This document shows positions 1-5,651 of a DNA stretch of 64,000 nt, piece by piece. The position numbers were made by a program, and so were the translations under genes. Position 1 is the stretch's first letter; each line of letters begins with the position of its first letter. Source of the stretch: an uncultured Lachnospiraceae bacterium. GTDB taxonomy: Bacteria > Bacillota > Clostridia > Lachnospirales > Lachnospiraceae. The stretch spans positions 186,001 to 250,000 of the forward strand of contig CAJOGN010000001.1 of assembly GCA_905234245.1 (NCBI GenBank), in the 5' to 3' direction. Under the pieces are notes generated by a model. The model was not told where the DNA came from. It searched no databases and saw nothing but the letters and a program-made list of their open reading frames with translations.

Positions 1-518
1 CCATCCTTTAGTTCTTTATCATATTTTTTGAATAGCTCTGCTTTTTTCTTCTGGACAGATGCTGGGGTTTTAATTGTATTCATAGTAAAGGAAGCACATA
101 TGACAGGATGTAATTGCATACCAAGATTATCTCTATAATCCACATAGTCATAAAATTGGTCTACTGTCATCCTATCTTCTACTAGTGCTTTTGCTAGCAA
201 TGCTTCATTCTTTTGTCCAGCACCTTTTGTAAGAGGTTCATTTACATATCCTAGTATATCTTGTAGACCAATTCGTTCTACGATATACTTATTGTAAATA
301 AACCTTCCCACTGTAGTATTTGTCTTTTCTTTTACGAAATACTCTCCAGGATTTAATACCATCTCATCGGTTGTATTGAATTTACTCGTAGGTTTATTTT
401 TTATAGCAGTTTTTGGATCCACAGTATCTCCAAATAAATCAACCAACGTGGAGAATGTTAAATCATCTGGTGTTAAAGACAATAAGTATTTCTTTTGAGC
501 TTCAGTTATCATAGCCAT
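1..518 (-). CDS. Split RNA polymerase beta-prime subunit, C-terminal fragment (3' end outside window)
   Basis: Reading from the ATG at 518 gives an open frame that leaves the window at base 1 and is absent from the ORF track. The protein begins MAMITEAQKKYLLSL. Around residue 65 it has NTTVGRFIYNKYIV, the TTxGR-x-xxN signature of beta-prime that follows the catalytic loop. After it comes a segment (MQLHPVICASFTMNTIKTP) that aligns by eye with the conserved part of beta-prime ending in the GIDDM region. This is what should follow the N-terminal beta-prime fragment at 14385-15956, so beta-prime is split into separate genes as in phiKZ and AR9 phages. AGGAGG lies about 13 nt upstream, a long spacing; a competing ATG better placed for that site yields only MKWL. 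The late-type promoter in the 547-599 element drives it. Assignment rests on motif recognition. Confidence 0.82.
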   Translation of the reverse strand, partial: MAMITEAQKKYLLSLTPDDLTFSTLVDLFGDTVDPKTAIKNKPTSKFNTTDEMVLNPGEYFVKEKTNTTVGRFIYNKYIVERIGLQDILGYVNEPLTKGAGQKNEALLAKALVEDRMTVDQFYDYVDYRDNLGMQLHPVICASFTMNTIKTPASVQKKKAELFKKYDKELKD

Positions 519-546
519 TTCATCAATCTAACCTCCTATCCAGTAC

Positions 547-613
547 TTACTTTATTATTATGTTTTTTAGCTGTTTTTACATATATACAGAGAATTTTTG
601 CTTATATACTATA
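547..613. promoter_or_regulatory. Divergent promoter element, copy A (53-nt core 547-599)
   Basis: Bases 547-599 are identical over 53 nt to 2745-2797 and 15994-16046. On the minus strand it holds AACA-TAATAA-TAAA (551-564), a late-type promoter pointing into the beta-prime C-fragment. On the plus strand TATATACTATA (603-613) follows and points into the leader and small gene at 735. The core contains no gene of its own. Confidence 0.8.
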
Positions 614-663
614 CAAGTGCATAGAAAGAGAAGGTGATGAAAATGTTTCATAAGGTTGAGAGG

Positions 664-698
664 TGAGCATATATGGTGTCGTAGTCCATATATGCTCA
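664..698 (+). ncRNA. Leader hairpin, copy A
   Basis: A perfect 13-bp stem, TGAGCATATATGG with CCATATATGCTCA around a 9-nt loop, sits about 50 nt after the plus-strand promoter at 603-613. The two other copies of the 53-nt element also carry a 13-bp hairpin shortly downstream, with quite different stem sequence, so pairing is kept while sequence is not. Whether it acts as a regulatory leader or stabilises the transcript is unknown. Confidence 0.6.
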
Positions 699-734
699 CA
701 CAAAACTCATACTACTAGAAATCAGGTGATAAGG

Positions 735-902
735 ATGTCAATGACTGAACTACGAGAGCTCATCTCAGTTTACCGCAATACTTTACAACGGTATGGGGTC
801 AAGGACTCTGACGTATTTACCCTCGCTCAGAAAGACCCACGCTGGATTCCGGTGCTACAGATGAGAAACGCTATAGCTCTTAACATGCCATCAGTATGTT
901 AA
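735..902 (+). CDS. Small hypothetical protein, 55 aa
   Basis: I chose the ATG at 735 (MSMTELRELISVYRN) because GGTGATAAGG lies just upstream. The GTG at 663 used by the ORF track falls inside the leader hairpin. The protein is soluble-looking, with a helical N-terminal half and a C-terminal part ending in NMPSVC. No family is recognised. It takes the place occupied by the 45-47 aa paralogous peptides in the other two copies of the promoter cassette but is not visibly related to them. It is probably expressed early from the TATACTATA promoter at 603-613. Confidence 0.6.
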   Translation: MSMTELRELISVYRNTLQRYGVKDSDVFTLAQKDPRWIPVLQMRNAIALNMPSVC

Positions 903-956
903 ACTATGGTGAATCCAAAAAAGTAATACAAGGTAAATGAGATGCAACCTAATTAT

Positions 957-976
957 CTAGTATTACATTCTTGTTA
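957..976 (+). repeat. Short repeat CTAGTATTACAT-TTGTTA, copy 1
   Basis: This 20-nt stretch recurs with one mismatch at 1919-1938 in the next gene-poor stretch. Copy 1 lies about 35 nt upstream of a promoter. Function is unknown; it could be an operator or a remnant of a duplicated intergenic segment. Confidence 0.45.
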
Positions 977-1002
977 TAGATAAAATTTAATATAAAAATA
1001 AT

Positions 1003-1013
1003 TATATACTATA
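1003..1013 (+). promoter_or_regulatory. Early-type promoter TATATACTATA
   Basis: Same TATAYTATA-type motif as upstream of other small plus-strand genes here, about 33 nt before the start at 1046 and just before a strong TGGAGG ribosome site. Resembles the phiKZ early promoter motif (TATATTAC) as I recall it. Confidence 0.6.
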
Positions 1014-1045
1014 TACTTGAAAATAATTTATGGAGGTATGTAACC

Positions 1046-1309
1046 ATGAAAAATAAACTTCAGAGATATTTCAAAATCAAGAATGTGACTTCAGTATGCG
1101 GTGGCTGCATCGTAGCAAGAGCGGTAACAAACAATACAGACTCTGTTGCAAAGGGTCTGGTTGCTGGTACTGCAGCTGGCGTCGGTTTCTCTTTAATCGG
1201 AGGAGCCATCCTGGTTAGAAAAACTGATAAAATCATGGAAAAGGATGGATATACAAAAGTCGGTGATAGTCAATATGAAAAGGTTATCCGTGTGGATTTC
1301 AAAGGGTAA
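1046..1309 (+). CDS. Small membrane-type protein, 87 aa
   Basis: ATG at 1046 follows TATGGAGG at ideal distance. The N-terminus is basic (MKNKLQRYFKIK). Residues about 35-60 form a glycine/alanine-rich hydrophobic stretch (GLVAGTAAGVGFSLIGGAIL), consistent with a glycine-zipper membrane segment. The tail is polar and charged. Similar small Gly/Ala-rich proteins are encoded at 3310 and 4263. It has its own promoter (1003) and a strong terminator (1312-1348), so it is a single-gene unit that is probably highly expressed early in infection. No named family recognised; membrane association is an inference. Confidence 0.72.
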   Translation: MKNKLQRYFKIKNVTSVCGGCIVARAVTNNTDSVAKGLVAGTAAGVGFSLIGGAILVRKTDKIMEKDGYTKVGDSQYEKVIRVDFKG

Positions 1310-1311
1310 TA

Positions 1312-1348
1312 AAAAAAGAAGGTGCTGAAATATGCACCTTCTTTTTTC
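1312..1348 (+). terminator. Intrinsic terminator
   Basis: GAAGGTGC hairpin with GCACCTTC followed by a run of T, directly after the stop of the 1046 gene. Confidence 0.85.
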
Positions 1349-1349
1349 T

Positions 1350-1995
1350 TAATAAAAAGCATGACCACCAACCAATGAAAGAAAGGAAAATTTATATGCA
1401 TGGGTTTATCAACATAATAAAACCAAAACAAGACAATCATGCTTTTTAAAACTAGAAATAAATGAATTGTGTAATCTACATATTATCCAGAAGAAAACAT
1501 TTGGCTATAGCTTACGCTGTTGATTTATCGAGAGTGCCGCTCTAGATAGAATAGACATTGCAAAAGACGTAGTGACCCCGAACGATCTATACACAGAAAA
1601 AATCATAAAGGCCACAAATCTTTCCCTGCACAGCAGAAGCTATCATCTATATGATCCACAATGGGACATGAGATGCCAAATTACGATAAATACTAATTGC
1701 AGAGGTGTATCGCAATAAATTTTGTTCTCTTACTTCTGGGTACCAAATAGTATAATCCAGAAAGAAATTGAATTAATATGATGACTCTTTGTCAATGATT
1801 ACAGTCTTCAATGGATATACTGCCGATTATCTCAACTCTCTCAGTATCCTCTCTCTTGTAAATCTGTATTCAATGTCATACTAATTCAGATAGAATAAAA
1901 TGAGTACAATTCATCTTTCTAGTATTACATTTTTGTTAGGACCTCTATAAAATAATATTTTTTATCTATCATATAGGTAATAAAAAGAAAAACTA
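1350..1995. other. Gene-poor stretch, no convincing gene
   Basis: About 640 bases without an open frame of useful length on either strand. A 17-codon frame at about 1396 (MHGFINIIKP) with a GAAAGGAAAA site is the best small candidate. It lies between two arms of an inverted repeat (AAAAAGCATGA at 1354-1364 and TCATGCTTTTT at 1437-1447). A degenerate early-promoter-like string (TATCATATAGGTAA) lies near 1967-1980, pointing into the 3' end of the polymerase beta gene. No tRNA-like T-loop was found. Confidence 0.5.
1919..1938 (+). repeat. Short repeat CTAGTATTACAT-TTGTTA, copy 2
   Basis: One mismatch to 957-976. Here no gene follows on the plus strand, only the end of the convergent polymerase fragment. 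Confidence 0.45.
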
Positions 1996-2721
1996 TTAAG
2001 CTTCTTCATTTAATGTCTTCTTAGTCATAAGTCCCTTAGTGACTAGGTCAGTATTTAGACCCATTCCTAAGAAATAAACATCACAAGTAGACAGAGTGGT
2101 TTTATTTGCTGGGTCAGAATCCATATCATCTAAAGACACAAATCCCTTATTACTAATAGCGGAATACATCTGTTGTTTCATAACAGGGTCATCTGCTCTT
2201 GGTCCATTTAGTTCCTTTAGTACATTCTCCATACCAAGGGATACTAATAGAGAGTTTTCGAGGTCAGATTCACGACCATTCTTATCAGCACCAGTAACCT
2301 GACCAGTAAGAGAAGATCTTGTATCAATAGATGTAGAAAGACCATTCTTTTTTGCCAGAATCTGCTGTGTACGTTTTACATGACAGTACCCAACAGGAAC
2401 TCTCTCTTTTGTTACAATTGTTTTATTCTTATCCATTGTATAGTGGGGGAATGCTACTTTTTCAAATAGAGGAACTCCTAGTACCTTAGCAGCTTTCTCA
2501 ATATCTTCAATTCTCAAATCAACTTCATAGTCACAGATATTTAGAATCAGATACTGATTTTCGTCAGCAAAGAATTCTCTAAAGAATTTATCAAATTCCT
2601 TGTCTGTCATGGAAGCAAACATCTTCTTATATTTTTCAGTATTAGCCCCGGTTTTATCTAAAGCGGAAAATGTATCATATACTACTTTTTCCATCTTTTC
2701 TCTTTTCAATGGAGTAATCAT
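1996..2721 (-). CDS. Split RNA polymerase beta subunit, C-terminal fragment, 241 aa
   Basis: ATG at 2721 is preceded by AGGAGG. Residues about 110-180 (VGYCHVKRTQQILAKKNGLS through GQVTGADKNGRESDLENSLL to LNGPRADD) align by eye with the conserved C-terminus of bacterial beta: mYilkL-HmVDDK-iHARs..., GGQRfGEMEvwaL and TVKSDD. The K/R-rich and GR-E positions are kept while the surrounding sequence is very divergent, as in giant-phage polymerases. The fragment covers only the clamp-contacting end of beta, so an N-terminal beta gene must lie elsewhere in the genome. Transcription is from the AACA-type promoter at 2749-2762, within the same 53-nt element that precedes the two beta-prime fragments. 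Confidence 0.85.
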   Translation of the reverse strand: MITPLKREKMEKVVYDTFSALDKTGANTEKYKKMFASMTDKEFDKFFREFFADENQYLILNICDYEVDLRIEDIEKAAKVLGVPLFEKVAFPHYTMDKNKTIVTKERVPVGYCHVKRTQQILAKKNGLSTSIDTRSSLTGQVTGADKNGRESDLENSLLVSLGMENVLKELNGPRADDPVMKQQMYSAISNKGFVSLDDMDSDPANKTTLSTCDVYFLGMGLNTDLVTKGLMTKKTLNEEA

Positions 2722-2744
2722 TCAATAACCTCCTATCTGAAAGT

Positions 2745-2811
2745 TTACTTTATTATTATGTTTTTTAGCTGTTTTTACATATATACAGAGAATTTTTAGT
2801 GATATATTATA
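2745..2811. promoter_or_regulatory. Divergent promoter element, copy B (53-nt core 2745-2797)
   Basis: Identical 53-nt core as at 547 and 15994. The minus-strand AACA-TAATAA-TAAA (2749-2762) serves the beta C-fragment. Plus-strand GATATATTATA (2801-2811) serves the structured leader and 45-aa gene that follow. Confidence 0.85.
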
Positions 2812-2835
2812 TTAGTAAGATAATAGAAGGTAGTA

Positions 2836-2938
2836 AATGAGAACCAAGAGTGTGAGTCTTGGTTCTCATTCTACTAGAGGAATCTCCTTGCATGAGGATA
2901 CACGTGCACTTACTCTGAAAAGAGCCATGCAAGAGATT
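2836..2938 (+). ncRNA. Structured leader RNA, copy B (two hairpins)
   Basis: The first hairpin is a perfect 13-bp stem (AATGAGAACCAAG, 2836-2848, with 2858-2870, 9-nt loop). It is bounded by TAGTAA before and CTACTAGAGGAATCTCC after, both shared with copy C. A second stem pairs AATCTCCTTGCATG (2881-2894) with CATGCAAGAGATT (2926-2938), with one bulged base. Stem 1 differs in sequence from copies A and C but stays fully paired, which is covariation. The RNA lies between an early-type promoter and a short gene, so it is either a cis-acting leader or a small RNA. Confidence 0.7.
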
Positions 2939-2960
2939 ACAATGAGAGGAAGTGAAAAAC

Positions 2961-3098
2961 GTGGATCTGTATAGATTAATTCTCAGATCAGCCGCGGATG
3001 GTTTTTACAACCACCGTGGTGAAGAATTTACTCTTCACAAATTAAACGATGAGTACAATTCTTCTAAGTCTGATGAAAAGTCTAAGAAGACTAAATAA
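2961..3098 (+). CDS. Small protein, 45 aa, paralogue of 16208-16351
   Basis: Too short for the ORF track. GTG start at 2961 follows GAGAGGAAGTGAAAAAC. The product MDLYRLILRSAADGFYNHRG... shares the plan xxxLxSAADxFxNHRGExFTLxxLxxxYNS with the 47-aa product at 16208, then ends in a Lys/Ser/Asp tail. Conservation at the protein level with synonymous and conservative changes argues that it is translated. No known family. It lies in a duplicated cassette of promoter, two-hairpin leader, small gene and terminator, opposite a polymerase fragment. A role in transcription timing is only a guess from this position. Confidence 0.72.
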   Translation: MDLYRLILRSAADGFYNHRGEEFTLHKLNDEYNSSKSDEKSKKTK

Positions 3099-3118
3099 AC
3101 AGACTTTAAGCATACAGC

Positions 3119-3149
3119 AACTGTTTAATCCATTCCTCATTAAACAGTT
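3119..3149 (+). terminator. Hairpin after the 45-aa gene
   Basis: AACTGTTTAAT paired with ATTAAACAGTT around CCATTCCTC; the same hairpin with the same loop follows the paralogous gene at 16371-16402. The U-run is weak, so it may be a processing or attenuation signal. Confidence 0.6.
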
Positions 3150-3167
3150 GTTAGGTCTTTAATAATA

Positions 3168-3203
3168 AATAAAGCTCTAGATTTTCTAGAGCTTTATTTT
3201 TTT
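3168..3203 (+). terminator. Intrinsic terminator
   Basis: AAAGCTCTAG hairpin with CTAGAGCTTT followed by a T-run, ending the copy B cassette. Confidence 0.8.
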
Positions 3204-3227
3204 ATCCGTATTTTCTTTTTTTTAGAT

Positions 3228-3290
3228 TATGTATCATATAAGTAAGAATAAAAAGAAAGGTAGATGGAGATAATATCAAGAGTCTAGCTT
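3228..3290 (+). promoter_or_regulatory. Early-type promoter and conserved leader motif
   Basis: TATGTATCATATAAGTAAG (about 3228-3247) is a variant of the early motif. It is followed at about 3262-3287 by TAGA-TGGAGATAATATCAAGAG-TCTA. The 18-nt inner sequence recurs exactly in the leader at 4030-4047, and the short flanking stem there has different but still complementary bases. The leader precedes the 3310 gene. Confidence 0.6.
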
Positions 3291-3309
3291 ATCTATTGGA
3301 GGTAATATT

Positions 3310-3549
3310 ATGTATAATAAGACTACTAAGGAATACATCCTCAACACCCTCGCAGGAATCGGTGTCGGGAGTATCACCGAGATTGCTGTCCGGAAGATCT
3401 CCGGCAGTAAAAACATCAGCTCCGTGATAGGTGGTATCACTGCTGGCACCACCACCTGGATCCTCAACGGTACAGATTCCCGCGATATCAAGCGGGCGAT
3501 CTACGATTTCCGCATGAAGATTCGGGATCCGGAATGGGTTGGTAACTAA
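3310..3549 (+). CDS. Small Gly-rich membrane-type protein, 79 aa
   Basis: ATG at 3310 follows TTGGAGG. Sequence MYNKTTKEYILNTLAGIGVG has a hydrophobic Gly/Ala segment early, a second one at about residues 36-52 (SVIGGITAGTTTWIL) and a basic, polar C-terminus. Codons are strikingly C/G-ending (CTC AAC ACC CTC GCA) compared with the AT-rich genes around it, a bias shared with 4075-4535. No family recognised. Own promoter, leader motif and terminator, so expressed as a single unit, probably early and strongly. Confidence 0.68.
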   Translation: MYNKTTKEYILNTLAGIGVGSITEIAVRKISGSKNISSVIGGITAGTTTWILNGTDSRDIKRAIYDFRMKIRDPEWVGN

Positions 3550-3564
3550 TCCATCCCATTCTAA

Positions 3565-3605
3565 AAAGAGGCCCTGGGAGAAAATCTCGGGACCTTCTTT
3601 TTTTT
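3565..3605 (+). terminator. Intrinsic terminator
   Basis: GAGGCCCTGGGAG with CTCGGGACCTTC hairpin and a T-run after the 3310 gene. Confidence 0.8.
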
Positions 3606-3628
3606 CTTATTTTAAGCCCAAAATTAAT

Positions 3629-3640
3629 TATATACTATAT
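3629..3640 (+). promoter_or_regulatory. Early-type promoter TATATACTATAT
   Basis: Motif lies 26 nt before the gene at 3666 and matches 1003-1013 closely. Confidence 0.6.
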
Positions 3641-3665
3641 CCATAGAAAATAAGGAGGTGAGTAT

Positions 3666-3878
3666 ATGAATAGTCAGTTATCCAGTCTATCTTTATATCA
3701 ATTAGTCGATGTACTCAAACTATGGAACAAAATTCTCTCCAGGACACTAAAAGAAAATCCGAATGCCAAGAATAGCATTCGGATTCTCCGGAAGAAAATA
3801 CAAGAGACTGAAACTTGTATTATCAATATGTTATTAGAGGAGGGAACATACAAAAAGATCAAGGATATGAGATTATAA
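3666..3878 (+). CDS. Small hypothetical protein, 70 aa
   Basis: ATG at 3666 after AAGGAGGTGAGT. The product (MNSQLSSLSLYQLVDVLKLW...) is mostly predicted helix with a basic middle (KKIQETETCIINMLLEEG) and no membrane segment. Codon use is AT-rich, unlike the flanking small genes. No family recognised. It forms a two-gene unit with the 27-codon gene at 3893, separated by 14 nt that hold a strong AAGGAGG site. Confidence 0.65.
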   Translation: MNSQLSSLSLYQLVDVLKLWNKILSRTLKENPNAKNSIRILRKKIQETETCIINMLLEEGTYKKIKDMRL

Positions 3879-3892
3879 ATAAGGAGGTTGAA

Positions 3893-3976
3893 ATGAAGTT
3901 TATATTATTCATTGATAGATTCATAATTAAGCTGAATGTTGCCATGATTAAAAGATGGCTTAGGAAACACGCGTAA
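3893..3976 (+). CDS. 27-aa peptide
   Basis: Below the ORF-track cutoff. ATG at 3893 is preceded at good distance by AAGGAGG. The product MKFILFIDRFIIKLNVAMIK then RWLRKHA is a hydrophobic/amphipathic helix with a strongly basic end, the look of a small membrane-binding peptide. Translation is supported only by the ribosome site, so confidence is moderate. Confidence 0.5.
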   Translation: MKFILFIDRFIIKLNVAMIKRWLRKHA

Positions 3977-3990
3977 AGTACATATATAAA

Positions 3991-4048
3991 GTGATATATT
4001 ATAATGGTGAAATTAAAAAAGAACTGGATGGAGATAATATCAAGAGTC
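3991..4048 (+). promoter_or_regulatory. Early-type promoter and conserved leader motif
   Basis: GTGATATATTATAATGG (3991-4006) is the best early-motif match here. The leader then carries CTGGA-TGGAGATAATATCAAGAG-TCCAG (about 4025-4050), the second copy of the motif at 3262-3287 with a compensated 5-bp stem. Confidence 0.7.
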
Positions 4049-4074
4049 CAGTATCTTATTAATGGAGGCAACAA

Positions 4075-4245
4075 ATGAAGAACAGTATCAAGGCTATCGT
4101 CAAAAGCATCAACTTTTCCAGAGAAGTGAGGGCTTATAATAAGTACCTCAAACTCAACGTGGCTCGGAAGGCAGCCGAGGGTGGGGGCAACAAGCTCTTC
4201 CACACCCTCGATAATATCCGCCGCCAGTGCGGATTCGTCAAGTGA
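4075..4245 (+). CDS. Small basic protein, 56 aa
   Basis: Just under the ORF-track cutoff. ATG at 4075 follows AATGGAGGCAACAA. The product MKNSIKAIVKSINFSREVRA... is strongly basic (Lys/Arg throughout) with a GGGN turn in the middle and ends CGFVK. Codons are GC-rich. It ends 17 nt before the 4263 start, with AAAGGAGG in the gap, so the two form an operon. Small size and basic charge would suit nucleic-acid binding, but no motif proves it. Confidence 0.65.
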   Translation: MKNSIKAIVKSINFSREVRAYNKYLKLNVARKAAEGGGNKLFHTLDNIRRQCGFVK

Positions 4246-4262
4246 AAGGAGGCAAAAACATC

Positions 4263-4535
4263 ATGTTCAAACGCATCAACCCCATCTCCCTGGCCAAAAA
4301 TATGGCTGTCGAGGGTGTTAGTGTGGGCGCAGGCATGGCCATTGGCGTCTACACAACAAACCACGACCCACTTAACTTGGGGGATCGCGAGAACCAGCAG
4401 ATTGCTGGGGCGATCTCCGGTGGCGCGGCGTATGCCCTCACCAAGGGCATCATTACGGGAGTCACCGCGGCTCCCCGTAAGATTAAGAAAGCCGCGGTAA
4501 GCCGGCGCGCCAAGAAGATGGCCGCTGGCGATTGA
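4263..4535 (+). CDS. Small Gly-zipper membrane-type protein, 90 aa
   Basis: I place the start at ATG 4263 (MFKRINPISLAKNM) after AAAGGAGG; the upstream GTG at 4227 in the ORF track lies inside the previous gene. Two Gly/Ala hydrophobic segments are visible (VEGVSVGAGMAIGVY and IAGAISGGAAYALTKGIITG), followed by a very basic tail (RKIKKAAVSRRAKKM). This layout suggests membrane insertion with a cytoplasmic basic end. Codons are strongly GC-rich compared with the window. No family recognised. Confidence 0.68.
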   Translation: MFKRINPISLAKNMAVEGVSVGAGMAIGVYTTNHDPLNLGDRENQQIAGAISGGAAYALTKGIITGVTAAPRKIKKAAVSRRAKKMAAGD

Positions 4536-4536
4536 A

Positions 4537-4576
4537 AGGAGGCCCCTGGATAATTCTGGGGGCTTCTTTTTTTCTT
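4537..4576 (+). terminator. Intrinsic terminator
   Basis: AGGAGGCCCC with GGGGGCTTCT hairpin and a long T-run immediately after the stop of the 4263 gene. Confidence 0.8.
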
Positions 4577-4585
4577 ATTTTTTAA

Positions 4586-4597
4586 TGATATATTATA
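4586..4597 (+). promoter_or_regulatory. Early-type promoter TGATATATTATA
   Basis: Perfect match to the motif at 6945 and 44098, 35 nt before the 4632 start. Confidence 0.7.
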
Positions 4598-4631
4598 AAG
4601 GTAACCAAAAATAAAAAAGGAGGACATAATC

Positions 4632-5240
4632 ATGTTCAAAACTCTCATTTCTGCAACTACCGCCCTGGCCGCCGGTGCTCTCGGCTATAAAATTGCCGAG
4701 AAGACCAAGCATGAAAAAAGTGCTCCTCTTGTTGGAGCAGTTGTGAGTGCTATCACTTACAATGCTGTATCCGATACATTGAAGGAGGATAAGGAGGAAA
4801 CTGCTGAAGAGATTCCGTTGGATCCCATGGCCGACTTCGTGGATCTTGAGGAAGAAGAACCCCAGGAAGCAACTACCCCCGACGAAACTGTCACTGATGA
4901 AGTGATGAATGAAGAGGAGATTGAAACTCCGGTAGATGAGCCTGTGAATGAGGAACCTGAAGTGCAGGTTGAAGATTCCTATCCCGATGAGGATATGGAT
5001 GCACCTTATGATGAACCTTCAGAGGAAGCTACCGAAGAAGAGCCTTCTCCGATTGAGAATCGTGAGGCGTTTGTAAACAAGTTCATCGAAGCTGCTGAGA
5101 AAGGAGAGGATGCTGTACAGCAATTCATTGAAGCCTTAGACACGGAGGACTCTGGAATCGCAGATTCCCTTCCTGCATTTCAGAATGAAGAAACAAGTGA
5201 TACTGATGATAAAGCACCTGAAGAGAGTGCAGAAGGGTAA
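4632..5240 (+). CDS. Membrane-anchored acidic protein, 202 aa
   Basis: ATG at 4632 follows AAAAGGAGG. Residues 1-20 (MFKTLISATTALAAGALGYK) and about 33-48 are hydrophobic. The remaining 140 residues are extremely acidic and Pro/Glu/Asp-rich (DLEEEEPQEATTPDETV), with a short less acidic helical patch near residues 145-175. A hydrophobic head with a long acidic tail suggests a DNA mimic, a charge-based binder or a membrane-tethered scaffold; none can be shown. Single-gene unit with own promoter and terminator. Confidence 0.7.
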   Translation: MFKTLISATTALAAGALGYKIAEKTKHEKSAPLVGAVVSAITYNAVSDTLKEDKEETAEEIPLDPMADFVDLEEEEPQEATTPDETVTDEVMNEEEIETPVDEPVNEEPEVQVEDSYPDEDMDAPYDEPSEEATEEEPSPIENREAFVNKFIEAAEKGEDAVQQFIEALDTEDSGIADSLPAFQNEETSDTDDKAPEESAEG

Positions 5241-5244
5241 TATA

Positions 5245-5282
5245 AAATATGGCCAGGGGATTTCTCTGGCCATATTTTTTTA
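5245..5282 (+). terminator. Intrinsic terminator
   Basis: AATATGGCCAG with CTGGCCATATT and a T-run. Confidence 0.85.
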
Positions 5283-5291
5283 TTATTATTT

Positions 5292-5305
5292 TACATTTCT
5301 TTAAT
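5292..5305 (+). promoter_or_regulatory. Late-type promoter variant TACA-N6-TAAT
   Basis: TACA-TTTCTT-TAAT, one base off the AACA-N6-TAA consensus, 27 nt before the 5332 start. Confidence 0.45.
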
Positions 5306-5331
5306 AATTAATACAGAAAGGAGATAGTGAA

Positions 5332-5610
5332 ATGGCTGTTTCTACAAAAGTATTACTCCTTAGTAGTTCTGATATGTCTCTTTACGGAACCGGCCTACGC
5401 GCAATCAGAGAATTATCTTCAAAGATGATTGATATTAGTGAATTTGCAGATGCCGGTGCCCTTGGTGATAGTAGCTCTGCTACAAATGCTACAAATGTAG
5501 TTAAAGAAGATAAAGTCTATAGAATTGCGAAGTCTTTCTTTGACCTTGATAATAATCTTAGAATCCTTCTTGCCACTGAAGAATTTCTTCCTAGTCATAA
5601 ATTAAACTAA
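5332..5610 (+). CDS. Hypothetical protein, 92 aa
   Basis: ATG at 5332 follows AGAAAGGAGATAGTG. The product (MAVSTKVLLLSSSDMSLYGT) is a small soluble protein with a Ser/Ala/Asn-rich centre (SSSATNATNVVKED) and an FFDLDNNLRILLATEEFLP end. No known domain recognised. It faces the minus-strand 5652 gene across a shared hairpin and has a late-type promoter variant, so a small virion protein is possible but unproven. Confidence 0.6.
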   Translation: MAVSTKVLLLSSSDMSLYGTGLRAIRELSSKMIDISEFADAGALGDSSSATNATNVVKEDKVYRIAKSFFDLDNNLRILLATEEFLPSHKLN

Positions 5611-5614
5611 AATA

Positions 5615-5651
5615 AAATAAGGTGTGAGATAATATTCTCACACCTTATTTA
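5615..5651. terminator. Bidirectional terminator
   Basis: AAATAAGGTGTGAGA paired with TCTCACACCTTATTT between convergent genes; U-runs are available in both directions. Confidence 0.85.

Noticed and set aside
663-734. Longer start for the 735-902 gene (GTG 663)
   Set aside because: The extension would be encoded by the leader hairpin, which is conserved in structure but not sequence; a good ribosome site precedes 735.
3859-4364. Two minus-strand ORFs (114 and 76 aa)
   Set aside because: They overlap three small plus-strand genes with good ribosome sites, an early promoter and a conserved leader.
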